A DNA stretch of 64,000 bases from Emergomyces orientalis (Eukaryota; Ascomycota; Eurotiomycetes; Onygenales; Ajellomycetaceae). A model generated the notes under the pieces. It was not told the DNA's origin and did not search any database. It was given only the letters and a program-made list of their open reading frames with translations. The stretch lies in the NCBI GenBank assembly GCA_002110485.1, contig MOWL01000002.1, positions 372,001-436,000 of the forward strand, given 5' to 3'. Numbering within the stretch: the first letter of the stretch is position 1; each line of letters opens with the position of its first letter. The position numbers and the translations under genes were made by a program. Shown in pieces: positions 13,070-24,795 of the stretch.

Positions 13070-14159
13070 CTAAGGCTTCCACCAAGACCCCGTCTGCACC
13101 AAATGCAAGAAATCTTCCTCCGACTCCGCCGGATTCACCATCCCATTCCCTGCTCTCCCTACAGGCCCAGGGTCGTTGAATACTGACACTGCACGAACAG
13201 ATTTGGACACCTCCAGAATTGTTCCGGCTCGGATTGGAAATGTTTGCCCTGCCTCCTTCGAATCGCTGAGCATCATCTCATTCACTTGATCCTGCTCAAC
13301 CAGGGCAAGCATCACCTCAGCAACCTCTTCCGGGGTAACCCATACGTCCTTGCTTTCGTCGATGGCTTTCATCTTCTCAGGATGCTCGAGCCACAGTGGT
13401 GTTTTTATGATCCCGGGGGCAACAGCAGTTACGCGGATGCCGATTCGGTCTAACTTTGCTAGGGATCGGACGAAGCCGTTGATCGCGTGCTTGGTTGCGC
13501 AATAGACCGGGGTAAGGAAGATTGGTGCCTGGCCTGCGATACTGGAGATATGGACAATGGATTTGGGAGTTTTAGAGTTCGCGAAGCGTGATATGGCAAG
13601 CTGGGTGGTTCGGATTGGGTGGGTCAGGTTGATATCAAGCACGCTGTATCTTGACCCGAACCGTGAGTCGCGACTTTCCGGAGAACCTGGTGGGTACCAG
13701 AAGCTCGAAGATGGCTACATAGGCTATATGAGTACCCAACGCAGGTAGCATCGCAATAAGGTAGCTGGAATATTCGAAACTTCCACGTACCGGCTCAAAA
13801 ATACCGGCCCCTGGGCAGACGATGTCAACCTCGCCGAACTCCTTTTCCGCAACTTCAAACATCTTCTCTAGCTGCGACCATTCCGTGACATCTGTTTGCT
13901 GGAATACGGCTCTGGGGGACGAGACGGAGTATTGGTCCACAGTCTCCTGCGCTTCGGGACGGAGGGCAAGGTCTGCAAGGAGACAATTACAGCCATTTTG
14001 CAGCAACAGCCTGACAAAACAAAGGTTTATGCCTTTGTATTTTGCCATTTTCATTAGAATATATTGTGAGAATCTAAGCATTTGACTCTAATCTAAGCAT
14101 TTCTTACCAGACCCCGCACCGGTTACGATGGCGGTCTTTCCCTTCACACTTTGAGCCAT
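13070..14159 (-). CDS. Short-chain dehydrogenase/reductase, 15-hydroxyprostaglandin dehydrogenase-like
   Basis: Three exons: 14108-14159, 13791-14032 and 13070-13714, 312 aa. It is a classical SDR with a Rossmann fold. The nucleotide-binding motif TGAGSGI is at residues 13-19, split by intron 1. Asp in LLADLA after strand 2 suggests NAD(H) preference. The catalytic residues are Ser155/156 (HISSIAGQ) and Tyr169-x-x-x-Lys173 (YCATK). It resembles fungal proteins annotated as NAD-dependent 15-hydroxyprostaglandin dehydrogenase; the real substrate is unknown. A Ser/Trp/Tyr/Pro-rich insertion (SSSFWYPPGSPESRDS) sits between the binding and catalytic parts, as in several fungal homologues. Introns start GTAAGA and GTACGT. 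It is divergent from the nucleotidase gene. Confidence 0.9.
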
Positions 14160-14995
14160 TATCGGTGAATGTTGATAGAAGAGGACAAACGTCAAATCAA
14201 ATAAACCCTCGATATTAGTGGTGCGGTGACACCGCTTCTGTCTATAGACGTAGATGGATATATATCTACATGGGTATCTAACCTCCCTAGTCCGGGGACA
14301 AACGGCCTTTATATCCCTAGCATCCTCGTGTGTGAGGGCGGGCCCAAACCCCTTCTTGGACCACAAGCCATAGCAACAGCTAACCTAAAGCCGCGGTCTG
14401 TAGGGGGGAAGGAAACATCGCAAGCTTAGCCGACGGGTAACAGCCAGTCACATCAATTGACCCCTCGCGTACTTGGTTAGGTCGCCTGACCTGACTCTTT
14501 GCAAAGAAATAAAAACGGTCAGCACATATGAAAAACAGTTACTAACTGGTCCTATTAACCTTATTATAAAATATAAATGTTATATTTTTTACTGCCATGA
14601 CCTACTCCGTAGTGTAGTGGGGAAAGCTACCCGTCGGGGAAAGGGAACTCAACCTTATGGTGGCGAGGAACAGCTGATGTGTACCCCAGGTATATATATT
14701 TTGGATGCCAGCTGCAATCACCTACCCTGATGATGAGCAGCGACTTTATTCTTCTCTCTGCTCTGCCCGACGACAGAAGGAAGACCTTTCACTGAAATTT
14801 CGCGTGGCACTAGGCACCTTATAGGAAGGGGAGGCAGCGTGCGAACCCTAGCGTCGAGTTGTTATCTGCTTAGATATTATGACGACATCCCTTGCACTCC
14901 TTAACACCCGCAACCTCGTTTCTGTATTAGTATACATAATATAGATATAAGGTGTTATTCGTTCGGTCTTCTGCAATAGACGGTCCGCTACGAGA
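14160..14995. other. Divergent intergenic region of dehydrogenase and nucleotidase genes
   Basis: Two promoters. It contains one TACTCCGTA copy (14603-14611) that runs into TAGTGTAGTGG, which resembles a tRNA A box; no B box follows, so no tRNA gene is called. No exon is seen. Confidence 0.55.
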
Positions 14996-16099
14996 ATGGC
15001 GCTTCAAAAGAAAGAGCTCGAGAATAACATAGACCCTGAGCCCATCATGCCGGCTGATGACTCACGACCTGTCTTCTTTTTCGATATTGATAACTGTGTA
15101 TGTATGGTATATTAAACTGGCGGCTTGAATGGAATATCACCGGCCATGTTTTCATTTTTTATTGCTGTTCAGTGGCATTGACTAACATTTTATACATATT
15201 TTCGTTCATAGCTCTACTCTAGAAGTAAGAACGCATCACCCCCCATGTGAAAGGCAATATCAACACAAACGGGTAAAGCTATACTAATAATCAACCAGGC
15301 AATAGAATTCATGATTTAATGCAAGACCTTATCGGTAAGTACTTCCCTCCCCCTTTTCGAATATATGCTTCTTATCATTCTACCAATATTATCACATTAA
15401 CATTATCCACCCCAAAAGACGACTTCTTCACAAAACACCTCTCCCTCGACCCACAAGACGCCATAATGCTTCACCAAAAATACTACAGGGAGTACGGCCT
15501 GGCCATCGAAGGCTTAACCCGCCACCACAAGATCAGCCCGTTAGAATTCAACAGCAAAGTTGACGACGCCTTACCTCTCGACTCAATCCTAAAACCGGAC
15601 CCGCAGCTCCGCTCCTTACTGCAGGACTTCGACACGTCCAAGGTGAAGCTGTGGCTGTTCACCAATGCCTATTCTACCCATGCTAAGAGAGTGGTGAAGC
15701 TGCTGGACGTGCAGGATTTGTTTGAAGGCCTTACGTTTTGCGATTATGCAGCGCCTAAACTGCTTTGTAAGCCTGAGGCGGCAATGTTTGAGAAGGCGGA
15801 GAGGGAGGCGGGAGCCACGGTGGCTGGGGGGTGTTTTTTTGTTGGTGAGTTTATATAGATATTTGGTTTATTTTTTACCCACATTATACCCCTCTAACAC
15901 CTTTCTTTAATTGTTTAAAACAGATGATTCTGCCCTGAACTGTAGAAATGCTCAAGCACGCGGCTGGGAGACGGTGCATTTCGTGGAGCCACATATTGCT
16001 CCGCCAGAGGTGCCAGCTTCGAATTATCAGATTCGTCATCTCGAGGAGCTTCGGGACCTCTTCCCGCAGTTTTTCAAGTCGAGGAGCTCGACGGCTTAA
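14996..16099 (+). CDS. HAD-superfamily pyrimidine 5'-nucleotidase, Sdt1/Phm8-like
   Basis: Five exons: 14996-15097, 15212-15224 (only 13 nt), 15299-15334 (36 nt), 15419-15844 and 15924-16099, 250 aa. The HAD nucleophile motif is FFFDIDNCLY with Asp30 and Asp32. A helical cap with DAIMLHQKYYREYGLAIEGL follows. Motif II is LFTNAYSTHAKR, motif III is the Lys of CKPEAAMFEKA, and motif IV is FVDDSALN, reconstituted across the last intron. The family dephosphorylates pyrimidine nucleotides (Sdt1) or lysophosphatidic acid/nucleotides (Phm8, phosphate starvation). Conservation across the tiny exons (LYSRSNRIHDLMQDLI) supports the splice model. The exact substrate is not determined. Confidence 0.93.
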
Positions 16100-16243
16100 C
16101 AAATATTTATGCATCGGGCGTGTTTTGTTTTAAATATACCCTTTTTCCTTTTCCTCGGCGGGGGTCGTTTAAAGTTTTGCAGTTGTATTCTATACCCAGG
16201 TATGCAGGTAGGGTGTGTTTTAAGATCACATTAACTCCCTAGA

Positions 16244-16785
16244 TATCCATGTATCTATTTATTTATTTATTATTTATACACCACTTCATCGCGAGGATAT
16301 GTGGGATGCAGTGTGGTCAGGAAACCATAAGACCTAGTGCCTCTGGAAGAAAACCTGATCGGGTACTTGTCACTATTTACATGACTCTCAGTGGCTATAT
16401 AACATCTTCAGAATACCGATGGAGCTGCTATACTAAGTGTTCCTATATACACTAGTGACTGTGGAATACATGCTATACTGCTCTGGGATCATTTTATTAA
16501 GACTCTGATCCAAGCGAGCCTGTACTAGGTTTTATTAAAGTGGATTCTTTAAGCCACCTGAACCTTCTGGTGTGGCTCAAACCCTGGGTGATTTTAAAGT
16601 GGAGCCAGATGCCACTCTTCAGGCCTAGTGACTGCAAATTTGAGTGGGCAAGGCTCAAATTTTTCCGTCAACTATCCTGGTCGGGTTGCCTTCGACAGTG
16701 ATGGGATTTGAACCCATGGCCCTAAGGTCTTCCTGGCGGGCGGCGTGCAAACCCTTACGCCACCACCCCTGCCTATCCATGTATC
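16244..16785 (-). repeat. SINE insertion including its 12-bp target-site duplications
   Basis: The 12-mer tatccatgtatc occurs at 16244-16255 and again at 16774-16785, directly abutting both ends of the 518-bp element between them. This is the footprint of target-primed insertion by LINE machinery. Both copies are perfect, so the insertion looks fairly recent. Confidence 0.85.
16256..16773 (-). mobile_element. tRNA-derived SINE (non-autonomous retrotransposon), 518 bp
   Basis: Read on the minus strand, the element opens with an 80-nt tRNA-like head (16694-16773) and ends in a short A/T-rich tail of AAATA/AAAT units (about 16256-16275). The head has an A box TGGCGTAAGGG (16752-16762 on the complement) and a B box GGTTCAAATCC (16704-16714). 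Its T arm is perfect: ATGGG-TTCAAAT-CCCAT. The first five and last five bases of the head can pair (GGCAG/CTGTC with one G-T). The body (about 16276-16693) has no long open frame and contains short inverted repeats such as AAGTGG...CCAC. Retrotransposition would depend on LINE-encoded protein not present here. No second full copy was noticed in this window. Confidence 0.85.
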
Positions 16786-17131
16786 AAAATTGGGTTAATT
16801 TTTTTTTAATTCGTATGATTACTTCTGCGATGACTGAAAAGTTAAATTTGTGGTAGTGAGGATGACATATTGCGGATTGACAGGAGCAATGTTCAGAAAA
16901 TAATAATAGGGGATGTAGTTAATTACAAAAAACGTATCTATACACCCCCAACTAAAAAGGAGAGCAATGCCATCGGACAAGGGGGATATAAACGAAAGAA
17001 TCTCACGATATGTACACCACGGAACTGAAGGTTGCGGACGAAATCTATTTCAACCTAAACGGCGCGCTAGACCAGCGCATCGGAGAGATTGGAAGGGAAA
17101 AGCAAAATAATAAGAGTAATCGATCGAAGCT

Positions 17132-18577
17132 TTATAGTTTAGAAAATTCCGGATTCGGAAACGCCAGAGGCCTCGGTTTCCCAAACGTATCGCACGGATT
17201 GAAGCGCCAGGCGCCTGAATATCGCCACTCGAGAACGTACTTTGATATGTATTTGACCGGCAACGGGATCGGGGGGAAAAGGCGAGGTTCCCCATCTAGC
17301 TTGAAGGTGGAATCCGTACAGCCGAGCATTAGGGGCGCATCTCTGTAAATTGAAGTCAGTAAAGAGTGAAAGACTGGAACAGATATAGGGTCATCTGTCC
17401 GTCCGATTGTGAATGAATGGGATCCACACGAAGGAAAGCAGGAAGGAACGAAGGAAAAAAATTAAAATTAAAAAAAATAAAATACTTCATACCGGAATGT
17501 ATCAACATCTTTCTGCGCTCTCTTCCCGGTTTCGGCCCACCATGCCTCCAATTTTTTCGAATCATATACTGCAAGATCGAGGAGCGTCGGGATCTCCCCG
17601 ACTAGATGCTTATGCAAAGCCGGAGCAAAATTATCCATAATCTCCTGCAATCTCTTGCCGTCATATGATTTGGCATCTGTCTCGAAGACATATTTGCGGA
17701 ACTTCTCAAAGCCGTCTTCAAAGTCCCTGTGCTCTTGTATATTCTGGTCCATGATGTCTTCAACTCCCGTCAGTTTTACCAGGCCCGGGAACGAGACTTC
17801 TTCCTCCACATCGTGGTGGGACTGTATGCTTTTGTAAAAAGCGCGGTTAAAAACGAGGAAATCACTCGCATCGACAGTGTCCGGTTTTACGGCGAGACAC
17901 TGGTTATACGAAGCGTTGAAGCCGCGAATGATCACGTTGTGCAGGTGGGCCATGTTCTGGGCAGCTGTAATGGCGAAATGGCCGGCGGGTATATCGGAGC
18001 GGTTTTTATAGCCAGTTTCTGTGATAAGGCTCATGGGTGTATCTGCCCATAGTTTTGCCATCTTGAGGTCGTCTAGCAAATTAAACAATCAATGACTGAG
18101 AATAAAAAAAGATTCAATATCCCAAGGAAGACAAATCGGGCATATAGATGGGAATGCAACTTTCGAATATCGTTTCGAATATCGGAAGGCCAAAATATAT
18201 TTGTAGGAGAGAAAGGTGTCCTCATATATATTTCCCAACCAGGTCATGCATGGGCTAAATTTAATTTCTAGAACTCAATGGGAGATTCTGTGGGGAATAA
18301 ATTTGATGGTGGGCCGATTCACATGTCTGTTAGGATGGATTGGTGCATTGGTCAGAGCTCACGCACAAATTCCACCGACCTCGCTTGATGCTGAGAAAGC
18401 ACACTTTGCTGGGCCAATTGCACGGAGCGCATTTTGCTGTTGCCTGCATGGTTTCAGTGCTTGCGGAGAATGGCGGGCCGTATTCAGAGCTCCTGAAGAT
18501 GTAAAACGTGAATTTCTAGTTGTGGTTAAATGAGGCGGAGTCGACGTTGGCAGATGAAGACGGGATATTCTTGTCAT
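17132..18577 (-). CDS. Hemerythrin HHE cation-binding domain protein, probably mitochondrial
   Basis: Proposed exons 18367-18577, 17493-18072 and 17132-17342, 333 aa. The middle exon encodes the HHE four-helix fold with candidate di-iron ligands in MAHLHNVIIRGFN, QSHHDVEEEVSF, EHRDFEDGF and ALHKHLVGEI. The last exon adds the conserved fungal tail, ending with KPRPLAFPNPEF. Fungal relatives are annotated as HHE proteins; roles in oxygen, iron or NO chemistry are suspected but unproven. The first exon encodes an Arg/Ser/Thr-rich, acid-poor leader (MTRISRLHLPTSTPPHL...) ending in CAFSASSE, typical of a mitochondrial presequence. It joins in frame over a 294-bp intron (GTGCGT...CTAG). An alternative cytosolic start is the ATG at 18061 (MAKLWADTP). 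The domain call is strong; the first exon is less certain. Confidence 0.82.
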
Positions 18578-20660
18578 CGAGGCTGCAGCATTATTTGCAA
18601 ATCCGCATGGCTGCAAATGGAGACAACGAGTTAGAGAGTAAAGTTTCATTGTGCTGTTTTCTCAGTTCACGACCTCGGCGTTAGCGGTGAGTCCGAGCCG
18701 TGAGCCGTGAGGGGAGAGTGAAGTTGTTAATGTATCCTCTGTGATTCGATGTCTTCCTTTTCCCCTGCCTGAATGATTGTGGGAGATAAGCTACGGATTT
18801 AAGCTACGGATAATGACATTCGTTTCTCTGTCTTCTTGGCCCCTTCACTTCTGGGCTTCTTGATACGAGAATGACGAGCAACGACCTCAGCCACAGCGCA
18901 ACAACAGCGCCCGACATGCCGATGATGTCGGCGGCCTGGTCCATTTTTTTAAGGTATGCGAGACCAAAGGATGAAACCCCTACAATCATATATTTTTGGC
19001 GCCAAAAATAATGTAATAAAGTCACGATATTTATGCGTCATATGCATAACTTTTTGCTCCTCGCGAGATATGCATCTATCCCTATGATCCATTGGATAAA
19101 ACCCATCCATGAAATATAAGGTTGTCATGATGTTTACACCCCCTTCCCCATGTCTTCGGATACTTGGTATTCCTTTTGAATAGCAAGGGTTGTCAACGGA
19201 TCTTCATATCCTTTGGTACTCAGCTTAGTAGCAGATATTTCATTATCATCGGTCGTTTGACTCCGCTCCTCCCGCGATGTGCTACGAAGATTTTGAATTA
19301 TCTAGAGAATCCACGGCGGTCGCCGATAGCTTTGCTTTTATGGTCCAATTTCCGGGTGTTGTGATGGGGATCAGGTTTGACTTGCCTGCAAGCTGTTGAT
19401 GGGGCAAGATACAATTTCGAGGGGGTTTTCAACAAGTAGTTCCCATCATCTTGTGCTATTTTAGCTTGTTGGGTATCTTGTCCAGCCCTGAGTATATGCA
19501 CGGTTCGGGCGATTTGAGAGGATAACGAAGTGTGGAGTTGGGTGGTCCTTGAAGAGGGCAGGAAGATACATAAAAAATGTCAGGTTTCTGATCCCCAATG
19601 GAATTAACTACTCAGGGCTGGCTAATTGGGATTTTCCTTTGATGGCACTAGACGAAAAGCTATATCCTAAAAGTCAGAGAAGCTCTGAGGGGCAGTGAAG
19701 GGTTTCACCACAACATTCCTGCAAACCTGCTTCCAGATAGGAAAAGCCGTGGAGGAATACGTATATATTGCCAAAACCAAATTTAGAAGAGATGAGAGCT
19801 GTCCTGTAACCATGTGTCTCGGGTCCCTGCGTCAACTGACACATATCTAAAGAGAGAAACATTATTTACCTGGCAGATGCCATATGGCTTCCCCTCTCCA
19901 GAAACCTCTGTTGTTGCCCAGTCGCATTTGTCATACATGAGCACAGTTGGCATGCTTGATTTGAGTCGCTCTTGAGGCCGAGGAGAATATTTCAGCATAC
20001 TTTGTTGTCACCATCGACTTGCTTGATTTGCTGAGAATCCGAATCCGAAAAAAAATTGATCGAATCTGTTCCTCTTTCGGATGGTGGAAGAGGGAACGTC
20101 TAAATGATGAAAGAGAATACAGTTTTTTAGAGTTCAATTGTCGTAAAACAGCCAACCCCTTCCTGAGAAAGTAGCTGCAAGATATTTTGGAATCCAAGTG
20201 TCGATGTCCTTGTAAAAGATGGGAAGGGCAACGTACTAGATCGTGCATAGGTCTGTGGACGACAGTAAAAAAGTGGAAACGAGCACCGCACCTGCACAAA
20301 AATATGTCATACGTATGTGATGGGATAGCACAATCAGTGTACTTGGACGAATGTTGTGTAGTAGACCTTGAAGATCTTGAAGGTCAGACCAGGAGCAGCC
20401 AATTAAATAACTGTCATGGGTTGTTGTTTCGGCCTCCTTGCTCGCCGTGTTTGTCTTGTTTGACAAGTCGCGGCCCACGTCCACGGGTCGTCCCAAAGCG
20501 CCGAAACGAGTCCCTGAACGCTGTTAAGGGGCCAGTTGATGCATACACAGACAACAACACCCATAACAAACAGCCTCCCAGGAACAGGGCGTGTCTGTTG
20601 TTCGGGTCATACCCACATTTCATTCCTTTCTGATGCCCAGTTCGAAGCTCCGCCTTAAAG
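18578..20660. other. Divergent intergenic region of hemerythrin and dynactin genes
   Basis: About 2.1 kb with no supported coding exon on either strand. It contains both promoters. No repeat with clear ends was recognised. Confidence 0.55.
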
Positions 20661-23600
20661 ATGGGTGATCTTTCCCCTGGCCAGCTCGTCTGTTTATCTG
20701 ATGGCCGACACGCCATAATCCGCTTCATCGGCAGTACCAGCTTCGCTCCTGGAGACTGGGTTGGCGTGGAACTGAATGAGCCAACGGGTAAGAATGATGG
20801 ATCTGTCCAGGGAGAACGATATTTTGACTGCGAACATGGCTTCGGAATGTTCGTCAGGCCCGCTGCAGTTGTCAGTATTTTGGAACAACCCAAACGGGAA
20901 GAACGCAAGCTAGCACCGAAAGGAGGACTAAATGGAGCTTCCCAGAGAGGCAGACCGCCCAGCGGTGCCCCTGGTAGCGGTCTTGTACCGAAGCGACAAA
21001 GCGGACTTGGGCAAACTGCTGTTAGGAAACAAAGTGCTACCTCGAGCCCTTCCCCGGCCCCAAGACCAGGAGCTGCTGGTCGACCTCTCAGGGTAGGGAA
21101 TATTCTCACTTCAATTTCTTCTGAATGTAGTTTAATACGGTTTATAGTCCCCTACAAAATCGCCCACGAAACAGTTATCAACGACTTCGCGAACAGCCAG
21201 TAGAGCTTCGAGGCCGTCCACCGCGGGTCCGAAACCCAGACAGAGCTTAAGCGGCCGTAATTCGATGGCCCCCACTCCTATAACCACAGCTTCCAAAGGG
21301 CCTCGACAATCTATAATGGGTATAGCAAGCAAAACTTCCCGTCCGCTTTCTCAACCACCCCGACCTACCTTGAACGCTCCAACAAAACGGCTTTCCCTGA
21401 GACCTACAGCCACCAGAACAGCTAACGTCGAAAAATTCGGAAGCGCAACAAGCGAATTGAGTGAGGAAACTGGTGATACGGAAACATCGAACGCACCCTC
21501 AGAGTCGAGTAAACCGACCTCCGCGCCTCGAGCCTCACTGGCTGCGCCACAACGATCGGTTTCGGGAACCAATCCTGTGCTTAAAGAGGTAGAAGATCTG
21601 AAAACGAAGATAAGGGTGATGGAGAAAAAGCGAGTGGAAGACAGGGAGAAATTGAAATCGCTGGAGACGTTGCGGTCCGAAAGGGATAAATTCGAGGCGA
21701 TCATTCAAAAATTGCAAACGAAATACCAGCCGCAACAACAGGAGATTACCCAGTTGCGAAAACAGCTAAAGGACGCCATGGCGAGGGTCGAGGAAGCGGA
21801 ACGACTCCAAGCTGAACATGAATCAATTGTTGAAATGGCTGCGCTCGATAGAGAAATGGCCGAGGAAATGTGTGAGGCAATTAAAACCGAATTTGAAGCG
21901 CTAAGGGCGAAATCCGAGGAGCTTGAACTAGAAGTTGAAGTGTTAAGGGAAGAGAACCAGGAGTTGGGCCAAGTCATGAGCCCGGAGGAAAAATCAAGTC
22001 AAGGCTGGCTTCAGATGGAACGAACGAACGAAAGGCTTCGAGAAGCCCTCATACGTCTCCGCGATATGACACAACAACAAGAGACTGACTTGCGGAATCA
22101 GATAAAAGAATTGGAAGGAGAGTTGGAGGATTTCGTCGCTATCAAAGCCAATTACGAGATCGCAAAAGAGCAGCTTTTGATTACTGAGGCGAACATGGAG
22201 GATCTGAAACAGCAGGTTGAAGCTCTTGGCGCTGAAGAGATGATTGAGGAACTGGCCGAGAAAAATATGCAGTATCAAGAGCAAGTCAATGAGCTGAAAG
22301 CGGTGATTGAAGACCTTGAAAGCCTCAAGGAAATCAATGACGAACTCGAAATTAATCACATGGAGACGGAAAAGCAACTACAAGAGGAAATTGATTTCAG
22401 GGAGAGTGTCTACCTTGAACAGGCACGAAGAACGGCTCAACAGGACGAGGTTATTGAAGACCTGGAGTATACTTTATCCAAATTCCGAGAGCTAGTCACG
22501 AATTTACAGAGCGACCTCGAGGACATGCGAGTATCACAGCAACTCACAGAGACGGAATCAACTGAGTTGACTGCACGGTCTAGAGCGATGATGGATTTGA
22601 ACATGAAACTTCAGGCATCTGTATCAAAAGCTCAAACGAAAACAATAGAAGTGGAACTGGGCCGTATGGCGGCCGAGGAATCTGCACAGCATTTGGAGAT
22701 TATGAAACTTTACCTTCCTGAATATTTCGAGAGCGAACGGAATCCAATTCTTGCTCTTTTACGTTTCAAAAGAGTTAGTTTCAAGGCGTCCCTTATGGCT
22801 ACCACAGTACGGGAAAGAATATCTGATCCCACCTCTGCGGCGGCCGGACAAGACGTGTTTACGGCATATGAAGTCCTTGAGAAATTAACATGGATCGCCT
22901 CCCTTTGTGACAGATTCATCAATTTTATAAATAGCTGCTCCAACGAAGAATTCTCCACTTTTGAAGGGGCATTGTACGAACTTGAACCCGTGGAACGCAC
23001 TCTCAATTCCTGGATCGAGGGATTGAAGAAGAATGAGCTCAACGAGAAGAAATGTGCGATTGAACTTCAACGATCAATTGCGCTACTTTCACATTTAGCC
23101 GAAACCCTCATTCCCTCTAACCTGGAGTCGTATGCCGATGAAATTTACATGCGTTCAGTAATGACACAGACGTATCTGGACTATGCTGCTTTATCATTTT
23201 CCCAGCTGAGATCCACATTACAGGCTAAGTTACCGCCTCTAAGCGATGATGATGAAGAAGGACCTTTCCTGTATCAAAAAATTGATGCCCTGGGCAATCA
23301 AACTCGAAGTGGGAAGATAGTTGCCGGAAAGATTACCCGGTATTTGGATGATTTGAAGTCAAGATGTCTGGCCTTGACTGGAGACTGCGCAGACCCCTTT
23401 GAGAAATGCGAAGGAGCGGCCAAGGAGCTCGCCGAACTCGCGAGACAATTGGGAGAGAATATAGTGTTACTGACGGGGGAGGAAGGGCGAACAGAGCCAG
23501 TCACGTATGCTGAAATTGCGGCCAATATGTCCCAAACAGCCATGTCTCTTCTTCAACCGTCCGCTACTATTGAATCGGAAGATACGAACGCTCTTTCCAT

Positions 23601-24795
23601 TGTTGCAAATAAACTTCGCCTTTTGGGACCATATCTTGAAGAAGCTTCTAACGCTTCGTCTGATCTGACTCGAACGGTTGAGTTTGAACGCCATCCCTCC
23701 CCTTGGATTCTACGCGCGAAAGAACTTAAGTCGAATAAGGTTATATCTCCAGATGCAGATGAGGAGATTCGACGTTTGAAGAACGAGGTCCATGAGACAT
23801 CTACTGCACTGGGCGTCAAAGACAAAGCTTTTGAGGAGCAGACGATTAAAATTGAGCTTCTTGAATCAAGAATGCGTGACGCTGGAAAGAAGGCTGCCTT
23901 CGTCAAAGAGCTCGAATCGAAGTTCGACGCACTGCAAGTCAAGGAACAGGAATTAATAGATATTGTTGAGAAACAGTCAGCCGACCTGCAAAACATGGAG
24001 CGTGAACGAGATGATTATAGAGCTCGACTGGAAAAAGCGAAGCGAGCTTCGGGATCCACTGGTGTCGTGCTTGGTGCAGATGGTGTAATGTCTATCGACG
24101 CGGCTGCTTCTTCTGCCATGATGAAGGAGAATGAAGCCCTCCGTGCAGAGGTTGCAAACTTGCAAGCCGCGGTCCGCTTTCTCCGCGAAGACAATCGCCG
24201 TGCGAACTTTATGGATCCTTATTCTGTGCAACGTACAAATCACATGCGTGCCTGGCTTGATACTCCCCTGGTTCGACCCAAGGTCGCTGCCGAAGACAAG
24301 CGGGCGGAGTATAATGCCGCGTCTGAATGCCAGGATGTACTCACGCATTTACTGAAGCTTACCAAAGAATCCAAATTCGTGGATCTCAAGTCCACTCTTC
24401 CCCCAGATGAAGCAAGTCGCCTGTCTTGGAGGCCGATCAAGTCCACAACTAGGTACCAAGTTCTCCGCCAAAGAGAGGAGTACGAACAGTGGACTCAATG
24501 GAAAGACGAAGTAGCGCGGCGTGAGCGCCTAAGAACGCGTAAAGATGTCAAAAGCATAAGGAAAAGTTCGGGTTACCCGGATATTACTGGGATACCTGCC
24601 GAAATTTCATTTCCCAATGTTTCTAGTTCTCAAAAAACAGCGGCATTAAACGACACTAGAGAGCAGATTCCTCCTGCCAAAAACAGAGGAGTGATGGATC
24701 GTGCATGGAAAATCCTGGGAATGCAGGGAGATGATGATTCCAATAATGAGTTTGAATACGGTGACCCAGGGGACGTTAAAATTGTCAATCCTTAA
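20661..24795 (+). CDS. Dynactin large subunit p150Glued (NudM-like)
   Basis: Two exons, 20661-21092 and 21148-24795, 1359 aa. The N-terminal CAP-Gly domain (about residues 5-70) has the GKNDG tubulin/EB1-binding motif and GFGMFVRP. A Ser/Pro/Arg-rich basic linker follows (about 75-280), interrupted by a 55-bp intron after Arg144. Long heptad coiled coil spans about 290-660. The dynactin p150 domain (about 680-980) follows, then a second coiled coil around 990-1110, and a less ordered tail. This is the subunit that ties the dynein motor to microtubules and cargo; in Aspergillus the orthologue is needed for nuclear migration in hyphae. Length and order match the family. The start ATG is the first and begins directly at the CAP-Gly domain. 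Confidence 0.95.

Larger units (their letters stand above)
16100..17131. other. Convergent intergenic region hosting the SINE
   Basis: Lies between the stop codons of the nucleotidase (+) and the hemerythrin-domain gene (-). Half of it is the SINE at 16256-16773; the rest is AT-rich 3' flank with no other gene. Confidence 0.6.

Noticed and set aside
13070..14159. Parent copy of the orphan dehydrogenase exon at 54745
   Set aside because: The N-termini differ clearly (TGAGSGI against TGSSNGIG), so it is not the source gene.
14603..14680. tRNA gene suggested by TAGTGTAGTGG
   Set aside because: No B box or T arm follows at the proper distance.
16694..16773. Functional tRNA gene on the minus strand
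   Set aside because: The acceptor stem is only five pairs and the anticodon stem is unconvincing. The segment is the head of an element with a tail and target-site duplications, so SINE is the better call.
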